Shown: in pieces, positions 44,354 through 55,892 of the stretch | How positions within the stretch are numbered: the first letter of the stretch is position 1 | Layout of the letters: every line of letters begins with the position of its first letter | NCBI GenBank assembly: GCA_022559985.1 | Contig: JAFJTR010000030.1 | Span: 1 to 64,000, forward strand | DNA: 64,000 bases | Direction: 5' to 3' | Source: Parastagonospora avenae f. sp. tritici 18332-5 | Taxonomy: Eukaryota > Ascomycota > Dothideomycetes > Pleosporales > Phaeosphaeriaceae | Translations under genes and position numbers: made by a program | Notes under the pieces: model-generated | Seen by the model: the letters and a program-made list of their open reading frames with translations, nothing else | Told to the model about the DNA's origin: nothing | Databases searched by the model: none

Positions 44354-45499
44354 ATGGCGGACGCAGAACAACAGCACAAGCTTTCGCAGGAGCAGATCGA
44401 TCACTTTGTACAGCATGGATGGATCAAGCTGTCGAATTGCTTCACGAGAGAACAAGCTGATGGTCTGCAAAAGAACCTCTGGACGCGCTTGGGTATGGAC
44501 CCCAACGATGTCTCTACATGGTAAGCTCCTTTTCATTACTGTTTGTGGAGACATAGAATCTGCGGTTGCAGGAATGTCACGAGAGATAGCAAGTTCCTCG
44601 GCCCAGCCTGAGCGCATTCAACGGCTGCGAGAGAGCTGTGATTGACTTTCTCCAGGCACACCGAGCGCACAAATATGCCCTTCTTCAACGAGTTCAACGT
44701 GTCTGACTTCGCGCCGAAAGCCTGGGTGGGCATCTGCGAATTGCTCGGAGGGTCTGAACGCGTCGACTCAAACGCGTCCACATGGAAAGACGGATTCATC
44801 GTCAACCTTGGTACACCAGAAGGCCACAACATAGTGATCAAACCACAACAACTCCCCGGCTGGCATGTCGACGGCGACTTCTTTGTACACTACCTCGACT
44901 CGCCTGAGCAAGGCTTGCTTGTCATCCCACTATGGTCTGACATTGCACCGGGCGGCGGCGGAACTTACATTTGCCCACCCGCCATTGAGACAGTAGCCAG
45001 ATGGCTTCGAGATAACCCCGAAGGGGTCAGTCCGCGAATGACGCCACGAGCCCAGAACCCGGAATTTGTGCAAGAGAGGGGACTGAAGTGGTTCAACGAC
45101 GTTGCTGCAAGCTTTCCAGATGAAGCCTTTGTCGAGGCCACAGGTGTCGTTGGAGACGTTTACCTCCTGCACCCTTTGATGTTGCACTCGGCATCCAACA
45201 ACCAGCTCCGTCAAGTACGCGTTATCACAAACCCACCCGTTTCGGTCAAGGAACCTTTTGTATTTGACCGGGAGGATGGTAATTACAGTGCCGTGGAGAA
45301 GAAGACGTTGGCAGCACTCGGAAAGGAGAGGCTAGAGGGATGGAAGATTACGGGCGAACGACAACAGGTCGTGCCGGAGCGTGTGAGGATACAGGAGGAG
45401 ATGAAGAAGAAGGAAGAGGAGAGGCTGAGGAAGTTGCAGCAGGGACAAAGTCAGAGTAGTGGACTCGAGTCGGCGGCGCAGGTCAAGACTGCAGCCTAG
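44354..45499 (+). CDS. Phytanoyl-CoA dioxygenase-family (PhyH) protein
   Basis: Exons 44354-44520 and 44656-45499 encode 336 residues. The frame after the 135 bp intron carries the double-stranded beta-helix of 2-oxoglutarate/Fe(II) oxygenases: the metal site HxD is in GWHVDGDFF, and the distal His and the 2-oxoglutarate Arg are likely in LLHPLMLHSASNNQLRQVRV. QQGLLVIPLWSDIAPGGGGT fits the core sheet. No signal peptide, so a cytosolic or peroxisomal enzyme. The end is a long charged coiled coil (EEMKKKEEERLRKLQQG). Fungal relatives hydroxylate diverse small molecules; which one is unknown. Confidence 0.82.
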
Positions 45500-46276
45500 A
45501 ACATTAGTTCGACTCTTTCGAATATGTACGGAACCTGTTTAGCAAGAAAGAGACGTGGTCAGCTGCGCTGGGAGTTTGTAGAGAAAACAAGAGCCACATA
45601 AACAAATCTCATGCTGCTTCCTAATACGACTTACATGCCCAGTTAGTGCACCGGATCAGTATCCGACACGTGAGTAGCGCCCCGCGACGGTAACGATTCG
45701 GTACAACTTGAGAGTCTAACACAATATCGTAGGCACTGCGTAAGCACCGTGAACTGAACACCTGGCCTCGCACAATTAAGGTTCGCTGCACGGATAGGGT
45801 GTCGTTCTGAGTAAAGGCAACCAAGGTAGATTTCTATATTAGTAATATGCATTTAGAGCAGCGGAGGCTTCAAGCGGCGGACTAGCTGGCACGGTGCGAT
45901 GTGGGCACCAGCAAGGCGAGCAACGGCAAGGCGAGCAACGGCAAGGCGAGCAACGGCAAGGCGGGCCATGGGCGGTATATTGGTGTTGCATGTATTTCTG
46001 GTAACGGCGGGTGGCTATGCATAGGTGTCCGCGGTAGGCATGGGCGCGGTGGAGCTCAACGTGGCCAGTAGCCGGGTGCGGTGGGTGAGAGTGCGGCTCG
46101 TGCTTGGTAGACCCTGTTCTTGAAAGTGAACACGGTATTCTCAAAGAACTCCGCGCCACTACCCGACTACCATAAGAAGCCCGCCCTCCAATTCCTCTGC
46201 CCTCTCTTTACACGCGCAGAGGATCTCAATCGCAGCCTCTTCTAAACCCCCCACATCAACTGTTGCACACTTCGCC
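45500..46276. other. Intergenic with 15 bp tandem repeat
   Basis: Spacer ending at the PDI start. Contains the minisatellite at 45909-45963; no gene supported. Confidence 0.55.
45909..45963. repeat. 15 bp minisatellite
   Basis: Nearly four copies of a 15 bp unit (AGCAAGGCGAGCAACGGC-like, reading GCGAGCAACGGCAAG), about 310-370 bp upstream of the PDI start codon. Confidence 0.85.
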
Positions 46277-48017
46277 ATGAAGTACTCGACCATCTGCGCT
46301 GCCTTCCTTGCGGCTGCCGTCACGGCATCCGATGTCAAGCAGCTCAACAAGGACACATTCAAGGCCTTTGTCGAGGAGAACGACCTCGTCCTCGCCGAGT
46401 GTAAGCAGCCTCCAGACCCCGCCATACCAGGCACTGTCCTCCCCCACCATTGGCATTCTGCTAACTGCCACCCCAGTCTTCGCGCCATGGTGCGGTCACT
46501 GCAAGGCCCTCGCGCCTGAGTACGAGACGGCGGCGACGACGCTGAAGGAGAAGGACATTGCGCTGGTGAAGATCGACTGCACTGAGGAGCAGGATCTGTG
46601 CCAGGAGTACGGTGTCGAGGGCTACCCCACCCTCAAGGTCTTCCGCGGACCCGAGAACATCTCGCCCTATGGCGGCCAGCGCAAGGCCGACAGCTTGATC
46701 TCGTACATGACCAAGCAGGCCCTACCCGCCGTCTCCGACGTGACCAAGGACACCCTCGAGGAGTTCAAGACGGCCGACAAGGTCGTCCTCGTCGCCTACT
46801 TCGCCGCCGACGACAAGGCCTCTAACGAGACCTTTACCGAGGTTGCCAATGGCCTCCGTGACAACTTCCTCTTTGGCGCCACCAGCGACGCTGCCCTGGC
46901 CAAAGCCGAGGGCGTCTCCCAGCCCGGCCTGGTCCTCTACAAGACCTTCGACGACGGCAAGGACGTCTTCACGGAGAAGTTCGACGCCGAGAATATCAAG
47001 GAGTTCGCCAAGGTCGCCTCTACCCCCCTCATTGGTGAGGTTGGCCCCGAGACGTACAGCGGCTACATGGCTGCTGGCATTCCTCTGGCCTACATCTTCG
47101 CCGAGACCCAGGAGGAGCGCGACGACTTCGCCAAGCAGCTGAAGCCCCTCGCCCTCAAGCACAAGGGCGCCGTCAACTTCGCCACCATCGACGCCAAGTC
47201 GTTCGGCCAGCACGCGGCAAACCTCAACCTCAAGGCCGGCACCTGGCCCGCTTTCGCCATCCAGCGCACCGACAAGAACGAGAAGTTCCCCTACGACCAG
47301 GACAAGAAGATCACCGAGAAGGACATCGGCACTTTCGTCGAGGACTTCCTCGCCGGCAAGGTCGAGCCCAGCATCAAGTCTGAGCCCATCCCCGAGTCAA
47401 ACGACGGCCCTGTCTCCGTCATCGTCGCCAAGAACTACCAGGACATCGTCATCGACAACGACAAGGATGTTCTCGTCGAGTTCTACGCCCCGTGGTGCGG
47501 TCACTGCAAAGCTCTTGCTCCCAAGTACGAGGAGCTCGGTGAGCTGTACTCTTCTGACGAATTCAAGAAGCTCGTCACCGTCGCCAAGGTTGACGCTACC
47601 GCCAACGACGTTCCCGATGAGATCCAGGGCTTCCCCACCATCAAGCTCTTCCCCGCTGGCAAGAAGGACTCACCTGTCGACTACTCTGGCTCGAGGACCA
47701 TCGAGGACCTTGTCCAGTTCATCAAGGACAACGGCTCCCACAAGGTCGCCGCCGTCTACGAGGAGGCCAAGGAGAAGGTCGCCGAGGCTGCTGAGGAGGC
47801 ATCCGAGAAGGCCGGCTCCGTCGCTGATGAGGCTACCAAGTCCGCTGGCTCGGCCGCCGACGAGGCAACTAAGTCCGCTAAGTCTGGTGCTGAGAAGGCC
47901 ACTGACGCCGCAAAGGATGCTGCAAAGGACGCCGCAGCATCTGCATCATCAGTAGCATCAGAGGCCGCCAAGGCCGCAAAGAGCGCTGTCGATGCCGAGG
48001 ACCACGATGAGTTGTAA
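46277..48017 (+). CDS. PDI1: Protein disulfide isomerase, HDEL-retained
   Basis: Exons 46277-46400 and 46477-48017 give 554 residues. Signal peptide (MKYSTICAAFLAAAVTASDV), then a thioredoxin a-domain with the active site FAPWCGHCKALAP near 43-50, two inactive b domains, and an a'-domain with YAPWCGHCKALAP near 385, and a final HDEL for ER retention. It forms, breaks and reshuffles disulfides during secretory folding. The tail after about residue 490 is unusual: long, Ala/Lys/Glu-rich repeats (EEASEKAGSVADEATKSAGS, KATDAAKDAAKDAAASASSV) like LEA or silk-type sequence before HDEL, replacing the usual acidic tail. Start follows a weak consensus. Confidence 0.97.
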
Positions 48018-48674
48018 ATGCAGACTTGTTTGATTTGTTATGGCGCAATGTACCAGTACCCAGCATCTTCAGAAATGCTAAGTTCATATATGCCCAGGTA
48101 TATGATCAAAAGAGACATGAATTTTACATGGGGGATATGATATGGGTTCCTCTTTCCGAACGGTTTGGATAGCGACATAGCTTCAACGGAGTTCCGGTTC
48201 ATTACTTTGCATACATCATTGCTGTTGCTTTTCGTGAATTATGCACTGTGCCACTAAATCCGATGCCCGAACCCAAGACTAACCTACACAGCTTACATTC
48301 ATAGTGTCCTTTTCAGACCCGATTGTGCTGGGCAAAGTATTACAAACAAGGTATGATTTGTCACGACAAGTTTATTTTCCAAGGTTTGAATCATATCGTG
48401 TTTTATTGATATTGGTCGCCGAGCTTGAGCGCTAATGGGTATACTTTTAAGTTCGCAGCGTGGCACAAAGGAAAAAACACAAAAAGAAATAGTGCCAAAA
48501 AGAAACTCCACAGACAGCAGTACAGATGATCGACCAGTCATGCAGGGGCAGAAACAAAACTATAAACAAGAAGGGCAGATCCAACTGCGACTAACAGTGT
48601 CATGTGGGCAAGGCGTGCGCCAATTGAGAATTGGAGGATAAAGTAGAAGGGGATACGCGTGTCGATAAACAGGA
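48018..48674. other. Intergenic, convergent 3' ends
   Basis: No feature supported between PDI and the next minus-strand gene. Confidence 0.55.
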
Positions 48675-49954
48675 TCAGAGACCCATTCGTCGTATCATTT
48701 CTCGCGAGTCAGCTTCTGATAGCTCGTTGCCATCGATGTTGATACGACCTTCCTCAACTTGCGCAAGATCTGGCTTGACTAGACCGCGGTGAAGATGCTC
48801 CAGGAATGACAGTGCACGCATCTCAAACGCGCGATATGGATGGCGTGCTTGTGCTGCTTGTATAGCCTGCAATGACGTTTGCGATGGTTTCGTAGGCAGG
48901 AGCTACAATTGCACTGTTAGTGTGGACTTTGCTCTGACCGATCTAGGCACATACCTCGTTGATGTACCGCCGCTTGGTGTCGGCCCATCCGCGGATTTCT
49001 TGGCGTGGGTCACTGTCGTCACAGAAGAGCCGTCGCATGGCTGTGACATCTGAACCTTCCTCTGCCCATCGCGGGCCGGGGCGGCCAAAGGCGAAGACTG
49101 TGTTGAACGTCTCGGGTCCATATGCACCATTGCGGAGATAGTCATCAATCGCAGCTTGCATCATAAATTGACCAGCCAGGTCCAGCCACTCCGAGGTTGG
49201 CACCCAGTCGTCGTCCAGATTTACTCGCGCAGCTGTCAGCTCGATGAAGAGTGGTAATAGGCAATGCAATGATGGCGTCCCCGCCATATCGGTCACCCAT
49301 CTCCGCTGGTCGCGTGGCATGTTCAGGGCAGAAGCCAAGTCGTTCCTGTTCTCGAAGAGTGCCCCATCAGACAGTGGGAACTCCTTTTCAGGATCGAAAG
49401 GCTTCTGTAAAGCAGCGGGGTGATCAGTCCGTTGCTGCCAGTACTCTCCACGGCTCTTGTTCTGGTCACGCAGTTCACCCAAGGAGTCTTCATTGGTCCA
49501 GGTTTCATCATGTTGAAGGCGATGTGTGAAGATAAGCAAAAACTGAAGAAGCCTTGAGCGGAATGCCGCTGCTGGAGTCAACCGCCGGCCATGGTGTCTG
49601 CGAGAAAGAAAAGTCCTCCATTCTGGTGCAGCTTTAGCAGGGTTTCTTAGTGTCTGTGCCGCTGTGATGCATACCTCCGGTCATGGTGACCAAGGCACTT
49701 GGCAGGTCCGAATGAAACGGGTCAGCACTTGCCCTCCATTCAAAGACGATACCGGTGGCTTTGTAGACGAGAAAGTCCAGGATGGTCAAGTCGACGTCGA
49801 ACTGCTCCTCGTCTTCGTTGTCCATATGCCTGGTGAGAACATGCAGGCCCTCGATGGGGTCACCATTGCTGTCATGGAGACGGTCGAGGGTGTCTCTCAG
49901 TTCTTGCTCCAGGTCTCGCATGGTCGGGTCGCGGATGGAAGCTGTGGCCAACAT
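48675..49954 (-). CDS. Unknown fungal protein, helical
   Basis: Exons 49954-49675, 49571-48955 and 48902-48675 give 374 residues. The frame only closes with the acceptor at 49572, next to the coding GCAGCGGC. It is largely helical and acidic, with segments LDRLHDSNGDPIEGLHVLTR, QFDVDLTILDFLVYKATGIV, SLHCLLPLFIELTAARVNLD, NGAYGPETFNTVFAFGRPGP and, near the end, DSREMIRRMGL. No known domain, signal or membrane span. Divergent with the J-domain gene 704 bp away. I do not assign a function. Length and splice coherence favour a real gene. Confidence 0.72.
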
Positions 49955-50658
49955 GGGGACGGGCGGATTATAAATGGTCAAGATAAGGCACAGGAAGGGT
50001 TGCAAGGCTGTGAGGAAGTGGCAGCGTCGACGCCGCAATGTAAATGAACGGGAGCGGGCAACGACACATGCCAAAGCAGATCCAAAGTGAAAAGACGAGA
50101 TGGGAGAATCATTAGCTGCTTCCAGCTTGCAGTTCATGCAAGCACTAGAGGAGGGCGTGAACGGCAGGGGTGAGTAGACAGCTGCAGGGATAGCGCAAGC
50201 GAGGGCTAAGGTTGAGTTCAAACAGCTTGGAACAATTGTCTTGCGTGGTGTCCCCACCCATTGGGCGCGTGGGACGGGAAGGGACGATGGGCACGGAGAG
50301 GGAAGGAGCGGGCGCAGGTGGCAGTGTCGGAGGGCTGACACGACGGCGCACCTTCCGCAAATAATTTCTCCGTACGCGAGCGCATGTTTCCTTCACCATC
50401 GCACCATCGTTCCTGGGCTCGGTGCTGCAGGACTGCAAACAGCGCCTAGACTCTAGCGAGCTGGCGGGGCGCACTCACGGGGGGGAGCACGCGGTGCGAT
50501 CGGTCGCCTCAGTGCTGCTGCATGGATCTCCGGCGCGGCAAGTCCCACCTCGCGCTCTCTCACGACGCGGACCCCACCCGCCGTCTTCCTTTCACGCACT
50601 GCGACCTGGAATTGGCACTGGAACATGTGCCCCTCCGCACGCCAGCCGCTGCGCGACC
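49955..50658. other. Divergent intergenic region
   Basis: Between the unknown protein (minus) and the J-domain gene (plus). The minus-strand frame continues open far upstream of 49954 without another good start; it is probably leader. Confidence 0.5.
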
Positions 50659-51555
50659 ATGCCCATGCTCTGTAAACACTCGTCGCTGTGGTTCTCCTCC
50701 TATACCAGCCTCAGCCCGCTCTACTATAGCCAGCTGCCCGCCGCTGCTCCACCTCAGTCATGCCGTCATAGACAGAAGCGGTGCTATGCCCACCACACCC
50801 ACCTCCCACCGCACCACCCCGAGGACCCCGAGCTGCTACAGTGGCCTGAGGCCGTCAAGCCGCACAGGACGCCTACGCCGTATCAAATTCTGAAATGTCG
50901 CCAGGGCGAGCTGTACACGAAGCAGCGCTTTTATGCGCTCGTGAAGCTGTACCACCCCGACCGATGCCAGGCCTCGCCTATTGCACATCTGCCGCTGCAC
51001 GTCCGTCTGGAGCGCTACCGCATGCTGGTCGCCGCCCACGATATTCTTTCTGATATGGAGAAGCGCAAGGCATACGACACCTGGGGCCACGGCTGGGTTG
51101 GCCACCACCGCACACCCTCGTCGCCCGCCCGCCAGGAATGGGACTTCGACCGCCGGCGCTGGGCCACGGATCCTCGCAGCAATGCCACCTGGGAGGACTG
51201 GGAGCGCTGGCGCCATGACAACGAGGGCGCGCCGGACCCGGACGGCAGGACCATCCAGCTGTCCAACTTCGCCTTCATGTCGCTCATCTTCGCCTTCATA
51301 AGCATCGGCGGCGTCGTCCAGGGCACGCGCTTCAGTACCTTCAACAGCTCCGTCATCGAGCGCCGCGATCAGATACACCGCGAGGCTAGCACTACGCTAC
51401 AGCGCAGCCACAATGCCACCATGGGCGGCGACCGGGACGAGCGGATACGGACGTTCCTAGACCACCGGGAAGCGCAGCTTGCAGGCGAAGTCTCGTATCA
51501 GCGCTTACTCCCGCCGGCAGAAACCTGCGCGCCTGATACAGCACGAAGGCAGTAG
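50659..51555 (+). CDS. J-domain (DnaJ-like) protein, membrane-anchored
   Basis: Intronless, 298 residues from the ATG at 50659; the frame is open 79 codons further up but without a better start. The first 50 residues are Ser/Arg/His-rich (mitochondrial-like) and include MPMLCKHSSLWFSSYTSLSP. A J domain follows with TPYQILKC, LVKLYHPDRC (HPD intact) and ILSDMEKRKAYDTWG. A membrane span is near 210-230 (FAFMSLIFAFISIGGVVQG). J proteins stimulate Hsp70; this one is probably an inner-membrane or matrix-facing mitochondrial partner of Ssc1, but that is inference. Not a close match to any named yeast J protein that I can place. Confidence 0.82.
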   Translation: MPMLCKHSSLWFSSYTSLSPLYYSQLPAAAPPQSCRHRQKRCYAHHTHLPPHHPEDPELLQWPEAVKPHRTPTPYQILKCRQGELYTKQRFYALVKLYHPDRCQASPIAHLPLHVRLERYRMLVAAHDILSDMEKRKAYDTWGHGWVGHHRTPSSPARQEWDFDRRRWATDPRSNATWEDWERWRHDNEGAPDPDGRTIQLSNFAFMSLIFAFISIGGVVQGTRFSTFNSSVIERRDQIHREASTTLQRSHNATMGGDRDERIRTFLDHREAQLAGEVSYQRLLPPAETCAPDTARRQ

Positions 51556-52207
51556 GACATGAGCGCATTTTGGCGCATGGGGCCGTCTGTGATTTTCGGG
51601 GATTGCGATTGGAGTTTGGGTGCATGGTTTCTGGAGTGCCGGTTATGCTTCGGGATGTATATACTTTGCCGCGAGGGATCACCCACGTTTCTCATGCGCT
51701 CTGACGCTACGCAAATTCAACGACATGTCTGCGGGATCTTATTAGAGATCCTAAACCATCACCCAGCGTATCGATATATTGCCCCGCCGATCGATATGTT
51801 ATCAAGCTCACCATGATGTGCATCCAAACCCAAACCGAGCGCCCACCTTTTCCTTTGATGCATCGACCGTCAGCGCGTCTTCCGCAGGGGCGACGCTCTT
51901 CACGGCCCCACGTCACAGAAAAGGCCTCAGGCTGCCAGGCCCGAAACCTCAAACCGTTGTTGTTTTCTGCTGGCTCGCGTGTCACGTTTGTGCCACAAGA
52001 ACAAGTGGAACCGAGTCCCGAGTGTCCGAGCGGATGGTTCGCGCGAGTCGTTTCAGCTTGGCAGCAGAACGATTCATGAATTGCACCATATATGTCGCAA
52101 CATTTATTACTACACCAATAACTGTTGCATGAACGCCACGACGCCCAATTTCAACCCTCTCCATCCATCACTGGCATGGAAATTTGTCGACTGCTTTTTC
52201 CGCGTGC
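51556..52207. other. Intergenic, convergent 3' ends
   Basis: No feature supported. Region between the J-domain and chitinase genes. Confidence 0.55.
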
Positions 52208-54150
52208 TCAACCCTTGAACCCGCCCTTCACGTTATCGAACTGCGAATCTGGGTAGTAGATCCAGTTGGGCTTTGACTCAATGCCCCTTCCGTCGGCCCC
52301 GGACATTTCCCTCACGACCTAAGCGTCATGTCAGTGGAATATCTTTTCCGGAGAGCGCTCCGGTGCTTACATTGCTGATGATACTGCCGCTGTCGTTCCG
52401 GTCACCACTGACTTCCCACCACATGGCACCGCCCAATTTGTTCTGCTTGATGTACTTCACCTTGGTCAACGCCATGTCGACTGTGTCGTAGCTAACCATC
52501 ATTGCCGTCGAATTGTCATAGCTATACGTGGCGTACGCCTCGCGATCAAAGTACTCGGTAGCGCCTTTCAGTGGTAGATCCTTGAAATCGTACACTCCAG
52601 CTTCCCAGGTTCCCTTGCCAATACCATTGTAGGGTTGGCCTAAACCAGCTGTATTGGTAAACGCTCGACCGTACAGGGGCATACCAAGATTGATCTTGCT
52701 GCTGGGTACACCGGCGCTTATGTAGTGCGAAATGACCGAATTGGTGTCGTATGGAGTCGACTTTGGGTTCGATTTGCTGGGTGCAAGGTTAGATGCATGA
52801 GCCGTGACGTTATCCCATGACCCGGCGAAGTCGTATGCCTGTATGTATCAGCCAATCGCACTCAAGTCACTGCAGTCACTCACCATCAAATTAACCATGT
52901 CCAGCACCTCCGCCATCTCCCGTAGCGGGAGCTTGTTGTAATTGTCAGCACCCGCCGGTGCGGCGATCGATAGCAAAAAATGCGGACGAGCTTCCTTTGC
53001 ATAACCTTTGTCTCGTGACAGATAATCCGCATAGGTGTCCAAGGCTTGACGAATCTCCCGCATTAGTGCGAGCCACTCGCGCCCTTGTTCTGTGGTCTGT
53101 GGATATTCCCAGTCCACATCGATACCATCGAACCCATAATTTTTGATCATGTTCACACAGCTGGCTGCAAAGTTCTTCCTCGCCGCTTCACTCACGCCCA
53201 CAGGATCCAGATTCTTCTTCGTGTTCGTGTAGGTCCAGCCGCCAATACTAAGGAGGACCTTGAGGTTGCGATTCTTCTGTTTGAGGAGACCAAGTTGCTT
53301 GAAGGATCCGTAAACATTCTTTCCGGTGTCGGACCAGGAGTCGCCCGGAAGATGAATCTCGGTATCGGCATAACTATCGCTCAAAGTAATGTTACCATCC
53401 GGGGTGTTGTCAGCGAAGGCGTAGAGGAGATGCGTCAGCTTTGACGCAGGAATCTGCTGCGGAAAGTATTTGCGCGCGTAGATATCCTGTAGGCAGATGG
53501 TCAGAATGATTCCGCAACACTCGAGACACGCTGCTTTACCCAGTTCCCAAAGTAGGCCACTGATCGGTAGCCATTTCGATCATCAACTTCTGGCTTTAGG
53601 TATGCTACACTGCTTGGATTTGAGACGGCAATGGAGCGAACTGTAGATGATGCCCTGGATGGTGTGATGGCGACATTCCTGGTAGGAGTGGACTGATTGA
53701 CTGTCAATCACAGGGGCAGAAGTGCGACAACTGCAACCCACCAGAGCCACCTTTGGTGTGCCAAAGGTTGATGACTGTCGAGCCGGAGTTACGGTAGGCC
53801 TGCTACTGGTACTAATCTTGCTACTGCTACTAGGCAGAGTAACGTCGTTGTAGTCGGGAAGACCCTACATTGAACTTAGTAAGCATATGTACCGAGCATG
53901 ACCGAGTTTCGGGAGCAATCTTACGAGCAATTTTGTCAAGTATTGGACATGCTTCACTAACGCATCAATCCTCTGCTGGGTAATGCACTGCCAGCTGTTG
54001 CATGTCTGGGTAGACGTCTGAGCCAGCACGACAGGCGAAAGAAGAACGAGCGTGAACAGGAACCACCATAATCGGTTAGCGTGCTATTTACCCGTGTTAG
54101 CGCAAATGTCCTGAACTCATGTCAACTCCATGGCTTGTACTCACCAACAT
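52208..54150 (-). CDS. Secreted GH18 chitinase (class V)
   Basis: Seven exons: 54150-54145, 54083-53925, 53864-53742, 53692-53540, 53486-52884, 52838-52371 and 52318-52208, 540 residues. The first exon would encode only Met-Leu, then a signal peptide ANRLWWFLFTLVLLSPVVLA; that start is the least certain part. A Ser/Thr-rich linker of about 40 residues follows. The catalytic core has YRSVAYFGNW, LKVLLSIGGW, and the DxxDxDxE motif FDGIDVDWEYP near residue 265-275, followed by PLYGRAFTN and LGGAMWWEVSGD. It cleaves chitin for nutrition, wall remodelling or competition. N-glycosylation and secretion are expected. Confidence 0.9.
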
Positions 54151-55892
54151 ATTCCCTAGTTCTCAAGAACGCGACTTGACGAATTAAAACGAGCGACGAT
54201 GCAATCAACGCGCACACCAGACACAATGTCCTCGTTCCATGCGACCATACCCTTCATTTTAAAGCCCGGCAACCTCTCCCTTGGGCGCTGTTGGTTTCTC
54301 ATCCCTTGGACAGTCGCAAGTGTCATTCCGCCCAGAGCAGGTTTTCGAATCGAAGCACGGGTCTATTGTCATTCCTGAGTCGGTCTCACCGTAAGTGGAA
54401 GCGGGTCTCGTTAATGCGTGACCGGATATAGGGGCTGGGCTGCGGCTAGTCGACGCGTTGTACCACGTTTCGTTGCTAAATGCGTATACTGGAAGAGGTG
54501 GAGAACATACTCAGACGATCGTATGCGGCTCTGTGAGACTTGATGTGGGAGCAGAGTGACGGGGTCAGTTGTGACAATATTTGATTGCGCCTCCCGGAAT
54601 GGATGGTTGAGAGACTGGGCAACGCCACGATGAGGAGCGAAATGGCTCAATCAAACGTGTATGATCACGCCGAATGCTGGGCCCAGTGTTTCCTGCCGTA
54701 AATGAGAGGACCGATGACATTGGCTTATGCTGACAGGTCCCTAGAAGTGGCATCGACAGCCTCCTTGCGCGAGGAAGAGAGAGAGAGCATACGCGGCACA
54801 AGGACTGCTGACGCGGATCGCGCTAACTCTCGCATCTATCTCGTAGACGAACCAAATGTCCTAGTCTATTCGAGGCGCAGCAGCAGCACACTGATATGCG
54901 ACAGCCCATGGAGAGATAGATGAATACTGATGAAGGAGGGTGTACCTGTTCGCCAGCCCGGTTACATGGAATCCGGACAACACGCACGTGGGTCTAAGAC
55001 ATGTATGGATGCGCGTTGAAGCTTAACCAGCCTAAGCCGCACAGAGCAGTTATAAGACATATACTTCTAATCTTAACAGCGTTGCATCTTGGCCGGGTGC
55101 GAGTGCAGAAGCCCAGCTTGTTTTCTATTTCCCTAGGCCCATGACTGCGAACAGAAACGGAATCAATTAGATAGTAGCGGAGCCGCTACCTAGGTGGCAC
55201 CAGGGAGCGGCAAAAATTATGCCCGCTCTGCACCTTTACGACATGAACTGATAATCTCTAGAGGTATACTTACTATACACTTAGAGAAGCCTGAATGTAT
55301 ACGCACCTCTAAGATACTTTACTAATTTAAGTCAGAACTCTTTAGGTATATACAGGCTACCTCTTCGTCTTTTCTCGTTTGCAAAATGCAGGCAGGAATT
55401 TTGCCGACGCCTGGTGACGTTAAGATGATTGTTAGCACATGTACTTGTAAGAGAAATGCTATACACATGGCTACGTACTCGAAGGGTGGATATCATGAAT
55501 ATGTATGAGCGCCTATAGTATCATCTGGCTGGAAACGGAACAATTCCACGTAGATCTAAAGATCTCTACGTTTTGATACACACATTATGCCCAGAGTTGG
55601 TATGTTCTAGTTAGCGGAGTGGCGTGAAGGTACGTGGAGGTAATATAAGAACACATCACGTTCTAAACTTTCTACACAGAGGAGGAATTGGTTGCTGATC
55701 ATAGCATTTATTATTGCCACCCGACTGAGCACTTATACCATCTCTGCGTGCGTGGGCAGCGTTCATGATGCTGTATCGGCGAAGACTATTTTCCGGCAGC
55801 GCTGATTGGCTCACGAGCTTAGCCCCTCCAAAAAAGTATCGCTGCAAAGTGACCTTTCCCCAACATCGCACAAAGATATTGCTTCCACCAAA
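54151..55892. other. Intergenic, 1.7 kb, with one small inverted-repeat element
   Basis: Divergent region upstream of chitinase and Tsr4 genes. Apart from the 219 bp element at 55198-55416 there is a short imperfect palindrome, ACGTAGATCT...AGATCTCTACGT, near 55548-55571. Nothing else supported. Confidence 0.5.
55198..55416. repeat. 219 bp MITE-like element, copy 2
   Basis: Same length as 19733-19951 and alignable end to end. The left end CACCAGGGAGCGGCAAAAAT and the reverse complement of the right end, CACCAGGCGTCGGCAAAATT, agree except at a few positions, giving about 26 bp inverted ends. No coding frame. The centre is AT-rich and more diverged. Likely a relict of a non-autonomous DNA transposon. 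Confidence 0.7.

Noticed and set aside
49955..50341. Upstream extension of the unknown helical protein (frame open from 50341)
   Set aside because: The extension is Pro/Ser/Arg-rich with no similarity to the protein body; the ATG at 49954 better fits the acidic helical start.
55548..55571. Short palindrome near the MITE copy 2
   Set aside because: Imperfect and only about 10 bp per arm; could be chance and has no recognisable function.
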